Below are positions 26,201 through 39,134 of a DNA stretch of 64,000 bases, in pieces; the first letter of the stretch is position 1, and every line of letters starts with the position of its first letter. The stretch covers positions 186,001-250,000 of the forward strand of contig JAYMTJ010000002.1 in NCBI GenBank assembly GCA_036897525.1. The letters run 5' to 3'. The stretch is from Pelargonium x hortorum (taxonomy: Eukaryota; Streptophyta; Magnoliopsida; Geraniales; Geraniaceae). Made by a program: the position numbers and the translations under genes. The notes beneath the pieces are model-generated. The model did no database searches and had not been told where the DNA came from. It saw nothing but the letters and a program-made list of their open reading frames with translations.

Positions 26201-29200
26201 AGTACAGTCTATAAGATAGAGATTATTAACATTTTGAAAGCTATAGGTATCCCCAATAAAGGGTAGCAGTATACGGAGTGGGGGTATAGTACTGAAGGAA
26301 GATGGGCATTAAAACAGGTAAGGTTCCTCCTATTTCTCTGGATTCCTAATTAGAGTTCTCTATTTAGTTAGTAGGTATAAGGAAACTCTAACAGGGGGGT
26401 ATCCAAGACTTAATAAAGCAGTTCCTGAAACCAGGCAATAAAGGGGAAACCTCATACTTACTTAAAAACTAGGAGTACCTCGTAAAAGCTGGGATTTACT
26501 TCCTATATTTTCCAGAAAGTGTATTTCAAATTACTTAACGAAAGTAGGTCTTGGAGTGTAGCTTCAAAAATTCTTAAGAAAAACAGTAAAGGGGAGTAGT
26601 TTTAGCAGTTCCTATTTGTTTGTTATATTTGATCTACTTAGACCTGGAGCCCCTTATTCATACGCATATCTACCTATTTCTAAATACTCTATCTTGGTAG
26701 GCTTTACTAATTATAGTATTGTAGTAGTTAGGAGTTATTATATAGATTTAGTAAAAAGCATAAAAATATTGCATGATTTTGTAAATATTCCAGTACACTA
26801 TACTCTATTCTATATAATAATTATTTCTTTTTACAGTGTGTGTGGCCTAATTCTCTATGTATCCCCCAAGTATTGGACCAAAAATATATGAGAAAACAAC
26901 AAGAAATTCCGGGTATATTTAGGATACTCTCAGGAAACCGAATACCCTCATTGTAATAAAAAAGTTCTACCATAAATACAGCTATTTTGGGAATACTGAA
27001 ATATTAAGTCTAGTAACTTATAGAATAAACTCCGACTCCCAAGCACTAGACATCTACAGTACTTAACAAAGAGAAGTCTAGCTAGAATTATTTCATAACC
27101 AGGAAACGAAAATTCTTCTATTAAGCAAATATTTTAATATTAGGGGAACCTCTGAACCAGAACGAGACGAGAATCGTCTTTTTATCCAATAGTATCAAAA
27201 AACTTCCGCAATTCCGCTTTAACTTACTAGGATAAAACCCACGGCAAAGGGGTTTTTATTCAAATGTAAACTTGATTCATTTATACGTCCTGTACCATTT
27301 CAGAGCCGACGGATTCCCTTTCTTTTATATTTCAAACCGGTTTTGGAACAGTATAAAACTCTACACCAAGGACCCTTCCTTGACCAACTATTTAAAAGGA
27401 GACCTCATCCTATCGAGCTTGTAGCATATTCTATATTTTATTAGATACGAAAAGGAAGTCCTTGGATTAGGGCGAGACCTAATTAAGGAAATTACAATTA
27501 AGTTTATTTTTCAGTTTTTATATTGGTAGGCTTTCTCTTCGTAAACTGAGTCAAAAGAGGTAAAAACACAAGAAATCGACCTCATTTCAATTCAATGAAA
27601 GAGACTTTTGACCTTTTATTCTATATAGAAGAGTCCTAAAATGCCTGGTAAAACGCGGGTCTTATAGTGCCGGTTTTCCTTTAGCTATAGAAATTCGCTA
27701 TTCCCGTTACTTATTTTAATTTGTTTCTTTCAAACTGTATCATTTTATAAACGGTTCCGATATTTTAGATTCATGAAGAGTTGTAAACTAGAGGGTTCCC
27801 GGTTTCCCCTAATTAGGCAATAGTTTCAAAAATGGGGACTTCTTTACTAAGTGAATATTAGGATACCCTATTTTTTTCATTAGCTCAAATTAAAAGTTTT
27901 ACAAAGTGCATCGCCTTCAAACCTTTAGCCTGTTGGAAGAGAGCTTTGATTGTTGTAGCACAAATGACTTCACGGGAACTCTGATTGTCCTATATAGTAA
28001 TTACTGAATTTGACCCACTGCTTTGTACATAAACTACCAATACTGGAGAGAGAAAGATTTTATAAAGAGTTGAAATCTGTACTGTAATACAGACGTATAT
28101 GACAAACGCCGGCTTTTGAGATATTTCCGATACGATAACCAGGAATCCTTTAGTATGCGGATCCATACTAGGCTTAGTACAATAAATTTTGGTTTAGAAA
28201 GGGGAGAGAAAAGAAATGCGTCCCGTTTTTAAAAAATGTGTAAAACCTCTTTGGATATAGTGAACCCGAGTTCATTTAAATTACAGGACCCCATTCCAAG
28301 GCCGTTGTCATGATATTTAAGTAGTATGGTAAGTAAACATACGTAAAGGGTAATAAAATATCTGTAAAAGCTTGTACTTTGTAATATGCTAATAGAATAG
28401 GAGTTTTCTGGGAAATAGAAATCCGTTTAGTAGTAAGCAATTTTGTGATACAACCAGTTCCTTGGATATTCTAATTTTAAAAAGTCTCTACGAGGCAACA
28501 GAAACAAAAAGTCTAACCGCCGCTAAATAATGAGGGGTTTCCTTCTAAAAAGCTTTCTATTAATTTTAGGATATTCTACGAGATTTACTCCCCTTTTTTA
28601 TCCGAGTTATAACTACCAGACTAAAAGGCCCTTATTCATAACACTTTTTACAAGTCCTTCCCATGGGTATCCGTATTAGAAAGATAGAATTATTCTCTTA
28701 GTAGGGAAAATAGCATCTAACCATAATAAGAGAAATGAAACTTAACTAGAACCCCGGTATCCAGGGGTATCTCCACAACAAAATTCTTGGGGTTAGCTTT
28801 TTCCTGATATTTGTAGTAAAAAAGTAAACGAATCCCAATTTCTTTAGTACCCAACTTTTAGATAGTCATGAAACTGAAGTGATAAGCTCTTACCTTACAA
28901 CATTTTTACGGCACCCTATGCTTCGACACAAAGCTAAGCTTCTGTAAATTAAATTAGTTAGGATCTCTGGTATTAAAAAGAATCATAATAACAAGATTAG
29001 ATTATGGGATTTTCTATGAAATGACGCTAATTGCAGGTGTGAAAGAGGTTTATTCCTTTTTATTTAGGTATCATTTACCTATGAATCTTTCGACTAATCA
29101 AAAAACTGAACTATATCTAACTAGAATTTGCTTACTCAAGTTTATACAACTCTACTAATTAGGATTGGACCAGGGACTAAGAAACTAACAGCTTCTGTTG

Positions 29201-29357
29201 AAGACGCGTACAAAGTGATTTAGTACTTTATCTGCTATCCTAAAGTAATTCCCCTCCGACCGAATCCTATAACAAAATCATATTCCAATCTTTATTGTAC
29301 CAGCAAGAAATTCCTATTCTAAACTATTATTTGAATATGGAAGTCATTCTATTCACT
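23213..29357. other. AT-rich spacer
   Basis: No gene recognised in about 6 kb. A short (ATAAT)3 run lies at 23941-23957. A purine-rich, strand-skewed stretch at 26.1-26.4 kb resembles those near 21.3, 54.7 and 60.1 kb. Frames of 66-98 codons here have spacer composition. Confidence 0.5.
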
Positions 29358-29428
29358 ATCTAAAGCCCTTTTGAACCTGCAGCCGTTAGGTCAAAGCCCC
29401 ATGCTTTACCAACCAAAATTTACATCCT
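29358..29428 (-). pseudogene. tRNA-Lys(UUU)-like relic, copy 1
   Basis: On the minus strand GTTGGTAAAGCATGGGGC and CTTTGACCTAACGGCTGCAG follow trnK closely (D-arm, TTT anticodon, variable loop, T-stem start). The base before the anticodon is C where tRNAs have the invariant U33. The acceptor stem is lost. It lies about 25 bases from the tRNA-Ser relic, on the same strand. Confidence 0.5.
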
Positions 29429-29448
29429 TAAAATAAGCTTTGATCTTT

Positions 29449-29538
29449 TGGAGGAAATGGGATTTGAACCCATCATACGAAATTGAATAGATTTTGTATT
29501 AGTAAACCTTGCCTCAAAGACCAATATGCTATCCCTCC
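29449..29538 (-). tRNA. trnS: tRNA-Ser(GCU)-like, probably decayed
   Basis: This is a long-variable-arm tRNA of 90 bases. The acceptor stem pairs at all seven positions (GGAGGGA with TTCCTCC) and the T-arm ATGGGTTCAAATCCCAT is perfect. The 3' half is almost that of plant mitochondrial trnS-GCU, which is the strongest sign of mitochondrial origin in the window. The anticodon position reads ACT where GCT is expected. The anticodon stem pairs poorly in the usual register; AGGTT/AATCT would pair only with an 11-base loop. So the outer structure is intact while the decoding arm is damaged. A pseudogene is more likely than a working gene, but transcription cannot be excluded. Confidence 0.6.
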
Positions 29539-30773
29539 AGAAAAAGATACTGAATTCTTATTTGACCAACGCTTGGTTATTCATATGTCATATGCTCTCA
29601 ATCTTTTTTCTATATAAGTGATTTCAAAACTCTTTTTTCCTCTTTATTTCCTTCAAACAAGATAAACTCCAAGAATTACTTTACTTGCAAACTCGATGGG
29701 TAAGTTTTGTCTTTGCCTAAGCTAGGTTATAATAAATATTAAGAAACTAGTGAACTCCCTTGGATTCAGATAACTATATTTGAGTTATAAAGTATAAAAC
29801 AAATCTTTCTTTTAAAAAGAGATTCCGACATACCCAGTTAGCTTTGGTAATAGCTCCATTGCTTAAGGTATAGGCACGGTATCCCTATATTATTAATGAA
29901 GAATTAGAACTCCTAGGCTAAATGAAAGTCCCTAGTATTGTAAAGCTTGCTTTTATTTATTGGGTTTTAGGAATAAATAGAATTCAGAAAAACTTTCACT
30001 TAGCCAGGGATACCTTGGACAAAAGAAACTCGCATTGTAGTTGACGACCTTGAGGTTTAATGAATCTTGTACGAGATCTCAATAATATAGCATTTACCCT
30101 GCCTAACTGTATATCTTCGCTTGAGGCTACGAGAAACCTGTCCCTCTCCTTGTAATTAAAACACCTTCGTCAAGAGGTGTACCCCCTTCTCCTGTCACTG
30201 TAGCTGTATGTCAAGCTTGACTTTCCGCTATTATATAATATACCTATTAGAATAAAGTAGTGCATTTAGAAGAGATTCGATATCTACTATAAGACAAGTT
30301 TATGTATATTAAACCCTTTTTGAAGTAGATAACACATTTTCAACCGAGAGACACTGATACCTTTATTAAAGAGTTTCGCCCGCCCGGAGTAGAAAGTAGA
30401 AGCCCTTATTATTTGGATTACCTTTCGGGTTAGGGATGAATGAAAGAATCCTGCCTTTAGCAAGAGGAGATTCTATTTTAGACCTTGTATCTTATCTTAC
30501 CAAACCAAAACTTTTTTTTATATAAATTGCCGAGTTAAGAGTTCCTTACCCCAACTATTCCAGGGCACCCCAATTTGCGATATACCTAGGATTATTTAAG
30601 TCTAACTAAAGCCAAAGATAACAAAGACCAACTGGGTTTTATATCCGCTGCCTTTACTGACAGCTAGAATTAATAAGACTTAAAAGGTTAGCTAAAGTTT
30701 GTAATAGATTGTCAAATAAGAGTGCTTTTTCCCGTGAACGAAGTAAGATTTATTGTAGTTGTTTTACTCTTCA
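29539..30773. other. spacer between tRNA relics
   Basis: No gene, repeat or long frame recognised in this 1.2 kb stretch. Confidence 0.55.
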
Positions 30774-30846
30774 TTTTGTTTAGTTCAATCGACTATAGCG
30801 CCCCATGTCAAGGCAGAAGTTATGGGTTCGAGTCGCATTCGTCCCA
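30774..30846 (+). pseudogene. tRNA-Asp(GUC)-like relic, copy 2
   Basis: TAGTTCAATCGACTATAGC (D-arm), ATGTCAAGG (GTC anticodon) and ATGGGTTCGAGTCGCAT (T-arm, four of five stem pairs) match plastid-type trnD in order and spacing. The 3' acceptor TCGTCCC survives but the 5' strand (TTTTGTT) no longer pairs with it. Confidence 0.55.
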
Positions 30847-30849
30847 AGA

Positions 30850-33800
30850 AAAAAGGGTTTGAGCTCGCTCCTTTAGTGTTGAGTTGTATTACTGTTACAA
30901 CTGGAAATCGTCTATAGTTTTTGGCTCCTCTCTTTCTTTATAAATGTGGGGCCACGTGTACAGGTCTAGAAACAGAAAGATTATATAAAAACTAAACAAA
31001 TTGGAGTGATAAAAGGTATACCATTTAAAAGGAGTTTTATAAATAAGAATTGTTTCGAGTGCAGTAAATTACAGTCATTAAATACCTTTCACAAACTTTT
31101 TTGATACAAGAGAATGCCTTGCTAAACCAGAATACTGCGGGGTATTGTTAACTTCATAGGGAGCTTGCCCTTAGGTTAGGGAAAGTTCTTTACAAAAACC
31201 AAACTTCTTTTAATATACCCGGAACTTGCACTTGTTTTATATTCAAAACAATCAACAGCTTAGGGGTTTTCCGCGTGGTAGAGATTTTAACTAAGACTCC
31301 TACATAAACCGGATCCTTTTTACTTTTACTACTGTATACTTATTATTTAAAGAATAGTATTGAATTATTTTATGCAGGATCTTTTATTTATATCGTAGTG
31401 TTGAAACTTGCTTAATATAGGCAATGGATTCGAGAAAAAAAAAGGTTTTATTTTTAAAGAATTTATCCCACTAAAAGAGGAATGCTAGGACTTTGTACGG
31501 TACTTGACAAGTATCTATTTTCATTTCTTGTAGTATTTTGCACGAGAAGTTTTTGGCAAGTTTCAACTGCTTCTCTCAGTGGATTACCTTTCTTCCTTAA
31601 ATATTATTCTATTGAATCTGTATTCCCTTTTCGTTAGTCTTCACCGGAAATTCTTTATTAACTTCAAACCTAGGAATGAGAAATAGGAAAAGTATAGGTT
31701 TACAAGGCCCTAAGTTCTTAAATCTAGTTTTTTATAAGGTAGCGGTTAGTTGAATAAAGTCAAGAGATCCTTATCTTAATTAAGTGGATTTCTAGTGATA
31801 CGGGGCAAGTTTTCAAGTAGCTTTTTATTTTTCTTCAAGTTTAAGTAGGTGTGAGGTAGAGAATTATATATAGAAAAGGACTTAACGAAGAGAGGCTCAT
31901 GATGCTACTATTAGAATGGGAATGATTTCCAAGAGGTCTCTCTATAGGGGCCGTTGAAGGAATTCGATCTTCCACGTTTTGACTTGAAAAGACTCCAGTA
32001 AAATACAAAAAGGGAGTCCATATAAAGAAAGATAAAGAAAGTGAAGACTAAAAAGGGGGCCCCTTACTTTAGGAATACCAAGTTAGGAAATGACAAGACA
32101 GGAGAAATAAAAACCTCTTAAATAAGAGATTTAAAATAATATGAGTTCTTTAATACTATCGCATAATAAAAAAGACTCTCAATCAGTCACAAGTTGGGCT
32201 TAGTCCTGCAGCAGCGCTTGCTTAAGGTAGAAATCCAGACTCTCCGGCAATTTTTTTACTATCAACTTAAAATACTAAATTAAGCATGATTTTTTAGTAC
32301 TGTATACTAAGCTTTTATTTATATGTCGTAGGTAGTTATTAATGACCTTCGAAATTTCTTTAAATACTACCTTGAGTGTCATACAAGATATCCTTTTTGA
32401 GATTTTCTTTAATATAAGGGTCCGCCCGGCTAAGAGCGCTGGTATTCCTGATAGACTCTACCAAGTATTACAAGTTTCAAAATATTCACTACTCTAAAGG
32501 GAATTGGATCCCCTGTTTATTAAGGGTTTGCGCCCCATATTTCGAAGGATACTTCTTTCACTTTTAAAAGTGTAGGTTTAGCAATACAATAAAACTAGCT
32601 TCTAAATTGTATAGTACACGACGTAGCTGGCCGGAGAAGTTCTTAATAAAAAGGGATTCCAGTTGCAGATCTAAAATTAAGCAATGTAATTTAGAAAAGG
32701 TACCTCTTTAGAGTTCTGTAAGCCATTTTAGGAGTTGCCTTTCTCTCATGTTCCTTTTACCTGTTTTCATCAAAAGAAATCGAAAACCCTATTGGATAGC
32801 TCATAACGCATTAATATGTACTCAAGGAGTAGCTATTTTACTAATTAAAAACTGCAGTGCAGTAAATCCTAATTAGTCAAGGCAAAGAGATTAACAAAGA
32901 GAGTTGCATTTGTGTTTCTTTGTTTCCAATATCTAAAGCGGAAGTCATTTGTTTTTGGTAAAGACAAAATAGAGCTAAGGAAGAGCTTTTAAAGTGTAGC
33001 TTTTTGTAAGGAGTCCCCTACTTAAAGAGGACTTTATTAAATAAAGGCTGACTGTATAGTAGTAAGGAATTAGATAGGTCAGTTTACCAGATATTTCAGA
33101 ATTTAAGAAAATATATTAAATAAACCAGGGGTACACTTTCCATAGAAAAAAACCTCGCGCAAGTTAACTCAGTTTAGCAAATAGCCCTCTTTCCACTCAA
33201 GAGTTAAAAACGTATATAATATATACTTATACTACTAGAATTCTCTTATTGGGGAGTACTAAAGTAGACCTTGGGACAGTCTGTCTCGCGAGTAACAGGC
33301 AGTTTTCTAAAAGTTTTAACTGAATAAGATATACACAAAACTTTAAACAGAGCTAACATATCAGAAAAATAACTTATCCCGAATTAGACTTTATCTTATT
33401 AAAACCTCGATACTATCAAACAAAAAGCTCTCATTGAAAAAGTACATTCTGACGCCTGCTAAATTATCTGACTTTAGTTTCGAAATCCTGCTTAAGAAAA
33501 TAATTATGAATAGAAAAAAAAAGAAGGAGTTACTAATACAAAAAGTGAGTGCTTATTACCCTTTTATACAATATTGTATGCATTCAAGTCAAAGTAAATC
33601 TCGTATATAAGAGTTCTAAAATACACGAAGCCCTATCCGATTTTCGATATAGCACACGAAAAGAAAAAGGACTCTAGGCTTGTTGACTCTAGTGTAACTC
33701 ATAACCCCTAAACTTCTTTCAAAGATTAGGACCCAAATTACGCGACTAGTCGAGATACAAAGTAAGGTTAGTTCTTGTTGTGTGAATGTCAACACTTGAG

Positions 33801-35040
33801 TACCCTTGTAACCGAGGGAATCCTTTTTTACAATTTCTGAGAAATCTAGAGGCGTTTATACTGCCTTATATACTGTGTAATTTAATTTAACACCTATAAT
33901 AAAGCCTCAAAATTGAATATTACTCGTAACCTAATAGTAGCTTCAAAATGTAACACAAAGACCCAATTAAAGTTGGATAGGTCCTTTCCTAAGTAGACAC
34001 TTGTTACCTACTTAAGGATCCTAACTTGAGGCATTATTTCAAGCACTATACTCGATGAACACTTGTAAGTGTAAGTAATAAAGACTTAATGTTAAACAAA
34101 CCTATAGAATTTTGAACTAAGAAGGGTCGGGTGTATCCTGTCTTAATTATTCTTTAGAATTATACAGGATTTCAAATATACCTACAACGGGACTCTCTAA
34201 AGCTATTAGCATTAGTTTTTATGGGTCCGGGTTTCCGCGGTAAAACCCTCCTGGAAGGGTTCTCGTTTGTATAAACGACAAATACTATCTTTTATTGACA
34301 AAATGACTAAACGTCCTAGTTTTTTTCTTCCTGTAGGCCTGGGAAATTTGGTAGTTATTTTCCAATTTACATGCTTTTGTTATATAGTACTTTAACCCCA
34401 GATTCTTTACAAGGCCCATTGAGTTCCCAGTGTTGTACAAGTAACCCGTTTATTTTGATGCCTTAACTACGGGTTTCCTTTTTTAAGAACGAAATAACCT
34501 AGATAGAAATTCTTGTGTCTATAGGTTAGAAAAGATTGTTTTATTACTTACATGCTATAGAGGGTCCTGCTATACTGAGTAGGGAACTGCTTTATAGATT
34601 TGCAAGTATATTTTCTTCTTAGAGCTCCCTCTTTTTAGCTATTCCGTAACCGCGCTTCTCTATCTCATTTTTATTTCACACTTTCCCCAATTGACTCGAC
34701 AGTTCAGAAAAAGAGATTCAGTGAAAAAAGAGTTTGGACCCTTTTTTTGTCCCGGTATTTACTAGTATAGTGTGCTTTCTCAAAATGATATATGTTTGGG
34801 CCCCTTGGTTAGGTTCAGTGTATATTAGCAAACTGCACCACTAAGCTTCTGTAAATTTTCTTAGCTATCCTGATATGAGCATGTAACAGAAAAATAGAGT
34901 TCTTTTTTAGTTAATTATAAAAAAGGATAGGTGCACCAAAAATCTTTCTTTTATACTTATATCTGGAATCAAAAATACACATAAGTATGCCATTATACAT
35001 TATAAGTTTCAACAAGGGTGCTACTCTTTTACATTTTTAG
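30850..35040. other. AT-rich spacer with one nested hairpin
   Basis: No gene recognised. It contains the nested inverted repeat at 32840-32877 and a G/C palindrome at 32055-32063 (five G, four C, flanked by A and T runs). Confidence 0.55.
32840..32877. repeat. nested inverted repeat (two-stem hairpin)
   Basis: The outer arms ACTAATTA (32840-32847) and TAATTAGT (32870-32877) are exact reverse complements. Inside them ACTGC (32851-32855) pairs exactly with GCAGT (32859-32863) around a 3-base loop. The asymmetric internal loop (3 and 6 bases) is all A on one side. No adjacent gene explains it. Confidence 0.65.
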
Positions 35041-35117
35041 GCGTGTCAGGTCAGGACTTGAACCGCGGGCACGGCACCCTTTAGTCTTTTGTTCTAACCT
35101 GCGCGGCTTACTAGACG
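35041..35117 (-). pseudogene. tRNA-Phe-like relic, copy 1
   Basis: On the minus strand AGGTTAGAACAAAAGACTAA follows the D-arm and anticodon arm of trnF, and GCGGTTCAAGTCC the T-arm. The anticodon position reads AAA where GAA is expected. The acceptor strands CGTCTAG and CTGACACG are nearly but not fully complementary. The variable loop is altered. Confidence 0.4.
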
Positions 35118-36110
35118 CGTGCTCCTGAGTATAATAGGGTCCTTTCTTAAGTGGACTAGCATTCTTTTTCGATTAGTAAACTTTATAAGGAAGAATCCCT
35201 ATAATTAAGGCTTATTAGTTTAATTCTTATTGACAAATTAAGTGAGACTTTCGTAGCACTATCTTGGACCAAATCAACACAATTTATAACTAAAGACTAT
35301 ACTTTTATCGCTTTCGTCTTTTTCTTATCAAAGTTTAACCCAATACAAATAATAGCATCGCTACAGACCAAGTGAGAGAAGGATATCCCTTGTATATTTA
35401 ATTTAATAAGAGTGCTTCTTTAATTATTTGGTAAAGCACTTGCCTTTTTTAATTAAAAGGGGAGGTTCCATTTCTGTGATAGCCAACTTACTTAATTAAT
35501 TTGTTGAAAAGGGCTGCTGGTTTTACATTTCCAAAGGTTATTCCCCTATGTTCTGAGATTAAAGTCATGCTTATTTTAAGTATAAGTAAAGCAATTACAG
35601 CTTTCTTTATATCTTTATTGCAGATAAAACTTCTCTTTATAACTCGACATTAGAGCTATATTTAAGATTTTGAAAATACTCGAAGTTGCGCACCCAACAA
35701 ATTCACCGATAATTAGTCTTACACTCATAATTCGTAGTTACTTAATCTTCAATATTCCGGAAAAGTCCCTTAAGGCTTTAGGCTATTCGATACTCTCTAC
35801 ACTCTTGCGCTTAATCTTATATTAATTTAGATCTGCGAAGAACCTTTCATTTTTTATACAAACAAGTAGTAAAGGGAGCTGAAACTCTTACCGCCTTGTA
35901 ATTAACTATGGAGAAACCTTAGTAGTAGTCGAATTAAGGGTAGTTCATACAGGATATAACCTTTCATCAAGAAAAAAAAAAGACCTTGTAATAAAATACG
36001 ATGGATACTCATTTTTATATTCTTGGTTCAAAGAAGCTCCCTTTATATAGCCCATCATAGGATGTCTCTTCTATTTTCCCTAATTATACTGTGTTTCAAA
36101 TTAAAAGGAG
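35118..36110. other. spacer
   Basis: Nothing recognisable in this stretch. Confidence 0.5.
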
Positions 36111-36765
36111 TACTTAGACCTTCCTTTACTTTGGACAAGCACTCCTACTCCCTCCTTAGATCCTTCCTTTGGATTAGGAATCTAGAAAGATAGGCTCACT
36201 TGTTAATAGGATCCCTGCGAATTCTATACTGGCTCTCAATTCTTGACTTCTCTTTCCTTTCAGTTATGAATTCTAGTCTTTCAGTTCAGCAAGCTAAAGC
36301 TTTCCTATATCGAAAGTTTGGGTACCCCGACTTTGTCGCCTTGGATTTCCATTCCTTAAATCAGTTCTACAAGCAAGCTTCTCAAGAGGTCTTTATAGCT
36401 ATGAATCCCTGCCGAATATCCTTGAGAAAGATAGACTCTAAATTCAGGAACTGCGACTCCTAACTTATCAAGAATCTAGGAATTGAAGAGTCAGGCTAGT
36501 CTTGGCTCTGAACGCAGAGGGGGAAACAACCCAGCAATGAACAGACTTGCTACGAACCGTACTGACGAAAAAGGAATTCCTATAAAGTTTGAATATGTAT
36601 AGGACACTGAAACTTATATCTCTATAACTCATAAAAAAAGTAAAGGACGTTAATAAAAAGAAACCTAGAGTAAGATGAAGCGGTATTTCGCTAAAAAGCG
36701 GGTTTCTTCTAATACTTTTATTCAGAGGTAAATTCCTTCGTAAAAACTTATTTTCCTTCAATTAG
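36110..36765. other. G+C-richer island with unassigned short frames
   Basis: This block is visibly less AT-rich than its flanks. It holds a plus-strand frame ending at 36463, with an ATG at 36266 giving 65 residues (begins MNSSLSVQQAKAFLYRKFGY), and a 97-codon minus-strand frame at 36468-36761 directly beside it. Neither is recognised. The composition resembles older plant mitochondrial DNA, so it may be a fragment of a lost gene or a foreign insert. Confidence 0.3.
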
Positions 36766-37257
36766 ATGTTGTAAAGAGTTCCAGTAACAAGGTACCTAAG
36801 ATGTAGAAGTTATTTATATAAATTCAATAAAGTAAGTTTTACAAATGAGACTTGCTGTACTACTTCTATGACGATAGAACTTAAAAGTGCTGGATCTATT
36901 TTATTAATTGAAATTAGGGCCTCTAATTTATACCTAGTATATACCGATCGTGGATAGGATTAGTAAATGCACAACCTGCTTTTTGAGCTTACGGATACTT
37001 TAGTTTTTTTTTTTAGTTTTAGTTGGTTTCTGCAGTAAATGTCGCCTGACATCCTTTCTTTCCTAATGTAAGATGCTAGAAAACCCCATCAGTAAATGCC
37101 TAAAGATGTCTATATTAGTGAAGCATTTACGCTGCTTGAACAAAAAAAAGAATTAATTTACATACTTGCTTAGTATATTGCCAAATCGATTAAGTAGTTT
37201 ACTAATTCTTAATAAATATTCTTACTTTTTAGTTAGTAGAGCACCTAATATAGGATG

Positions 37258-37335
37258 CCTGTGGGGTTCGAACCATACTACCAGGTTTCTTTTGATTGCC
37301 CCGTCCTCTTTATCATGCAGTCTTAGACCAAGAAA
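37258..37335 (-). pseudogene. tRNA-like relic, identity unknown
   Basis: The minus strand shows ATGGTTCGAACCCCACAGGC, a T-arm-like segment. Upstream sequence is consistent in length with a tRNA body but no cloverleaf can be drawn with confidence. Confidence 0.25.
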
Positions 37336-38002
37336 TAAAAATGAAATTCAGTTTTTAAAGAATTGCACCCTTAAACTTAAAGTTTTTATTTGTATGTTAA
37401 TTCTTCTGCTAAAATACCTAATATTTCCAGTGTTTTGACCCCACTAACTTGACTTTCATCTACAAATACTACTTCCCACATAAGTAAGAAAAGAGCTGGA
37501 CTAAAAATACATATCTACTATGACTTTATGTAAAAAGTAGATTCAGAAGTAAACTTCCTACTAAAAAAAGAATATAGAAAACAAAGCACATTCATATGAC
37601 TTGACAAATTTGTATTACAAGTTAAAGCATTACCTTGAAATAACAAACAAAGCGAATATAAGCAGAACTCTATATAATACCACTAGCTACTAGCCACTAA
37701 ACTACTCCTAGAACTAAGTAGATACCTTATTTTTGGAGTTACACATAACTCTCTTCCTGAAAAGCTTAAGGATGCCCTTGTACCATTTAGGCCGCTCATA
37801 CAGAGAATTATCTAGGAATTCCATAGGGAGACTCTTGACAGAATATCTACACATGTATTTGTAACCCAAAAGTGATGCGCCCTTTCTGCCGAACCTTTTT
37901 AGTATTTTCAAAATGTTGGATTTACCTTATTTCTGTTACAGTACCCCTATCAGTTTAAGGTCTGCAGAAAGCTCCTTCATATTTCCAAGCTGAAAAATAG
38001 AT

Positions 38003-38082
38003 AAAGATAAGGTTTGAACCCACGGTTAGCTTTACTGGGAAAATAGGTTGAATCAAGGACTACACCAACTCTAAGAAACCTC
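38003..38082 (-). pseudogene. tRNA-like relic, identity unknown
   Basis: On the minus strand GTGGGTTCAAACCTTAT forms a T-arm if G-U pairs are allowed. The upstream part (GTGTAGTCCTTGATTCAACC) resembles a stretched D-arm. The anticodon is unclear. Confidence 0.3.
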
Positions 38083-38984
38083 GCAAAAATATAAGGATAA
38101 GAGAGCGCTTATTAGTAAGTGCCAAAACCCTATAAGGATAAATGCTTGCTTTTATTTAATAGCGAATCCCGCCTGGTGGATTCCTTTACATTAATAGATA
38201 CTCTTTCCAGTAAGTTTAGACTAAAAAGGAATGCTTTACATGAGATGAGTTTGACTCTCTCTTAGAAATTGAAAGAGAAGCCCCGTGATAAGAAAAAGTT
38301 GTGGTTTTTACAAAGAAGCTAGAGTTTTTGCTTCAGTTTATTAGCAAAGTTATACATAAGTAGTTCTTACAGGCACCTCTATCAGTAAAAAGCAGAGTTT
38401 TCATTTATAGGAAACACTAAGAAAGGCTCCTTATTGGGTTATAATAAGCTCTGATATTGGTACGTTGTGAACATGTTTTAGCTCTCGATTGTGTGTAAAA
38501 TTTGATATCATAAATTAGAATCTTGGATAGGCTAGTCGTCCATTTCCATCAAATGCTAGTAATTTTCAGTTCTTATTATAATTTCTTACATATGTTCCAG
38601 GGTATTCTCTTTTGGTACACGCAGGAAAAACTTAGTCTTCTCCCTTGTTAAAGCTGTACTAAAGATGGAATAAAATAAGAGTACTCATAATTCTAGAGCT
38701 TCTTTCTTATATTCTTAAGTGTAAAGTAAACTAGCTTTAGGGTTTCAGCAGGAAGTTAATTTAAGGAGTCTTTCCTTTACTTTAGATGTGAAATGCGAAT
38801 GCTACTTTTCGACTAAAACCCGTTGTTAGGTTTTCGTGGGCCTGGGTATAAGGGTGCGTGTTTGTAGATACTCTTTTTTATTTCCTAAATCAGTATAATC
38901 ACTTATATAAAATAGATTTAATAAATAGATTTTTTTCCGCTTGAATACTCTAGTTATTATAATCCAAGGATAGCGGTTTTTATG

Positions 38985-39056
38985 TGGAGTATAGACAAGT
39001 GGTAAGGCACCGGTTAATGTAATCAACATGGCAAAGGTTCGAGCCGTACTGAGTCG
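38985..39056 (+). pseudogene. tRNA-Gln(UUG)-like relic
   Basis: TGGAGTATAGACAAGTGGTA and AGGCACCGGTTAATG, with GCAAAGGTTCGAG further on, align with plastid/mitochondrial trnQ from the acceptor stem through the T-loop. The anticodon arm no longer pairs and the 3' acceptor strand is gone, so decay is likely. Confidence 0.5.
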
Positions 39057-39102
39057 TCTAGTAAGAGTCTCTCTTCTTCTTATAACAACAAGGCACTTAT
39101 AT

Positions 39103-39134
39103 ATAATATAGTATAAGTATAATATAGTATAAGT
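39103..39134 (+). repeat. 16-base tandem repeat, two units
   Basis: Two exact copies of ATAATATAGTATAAGT lie head to tail. It is a simple local duplication. Confidence 0.8.

Noticed and set aside
26616-26891. 91-codon hydrophobic frame
   Set aside because: Hydrophobicity follows from T-rich codons in AT-rich spacer; no motif and no ATG start.
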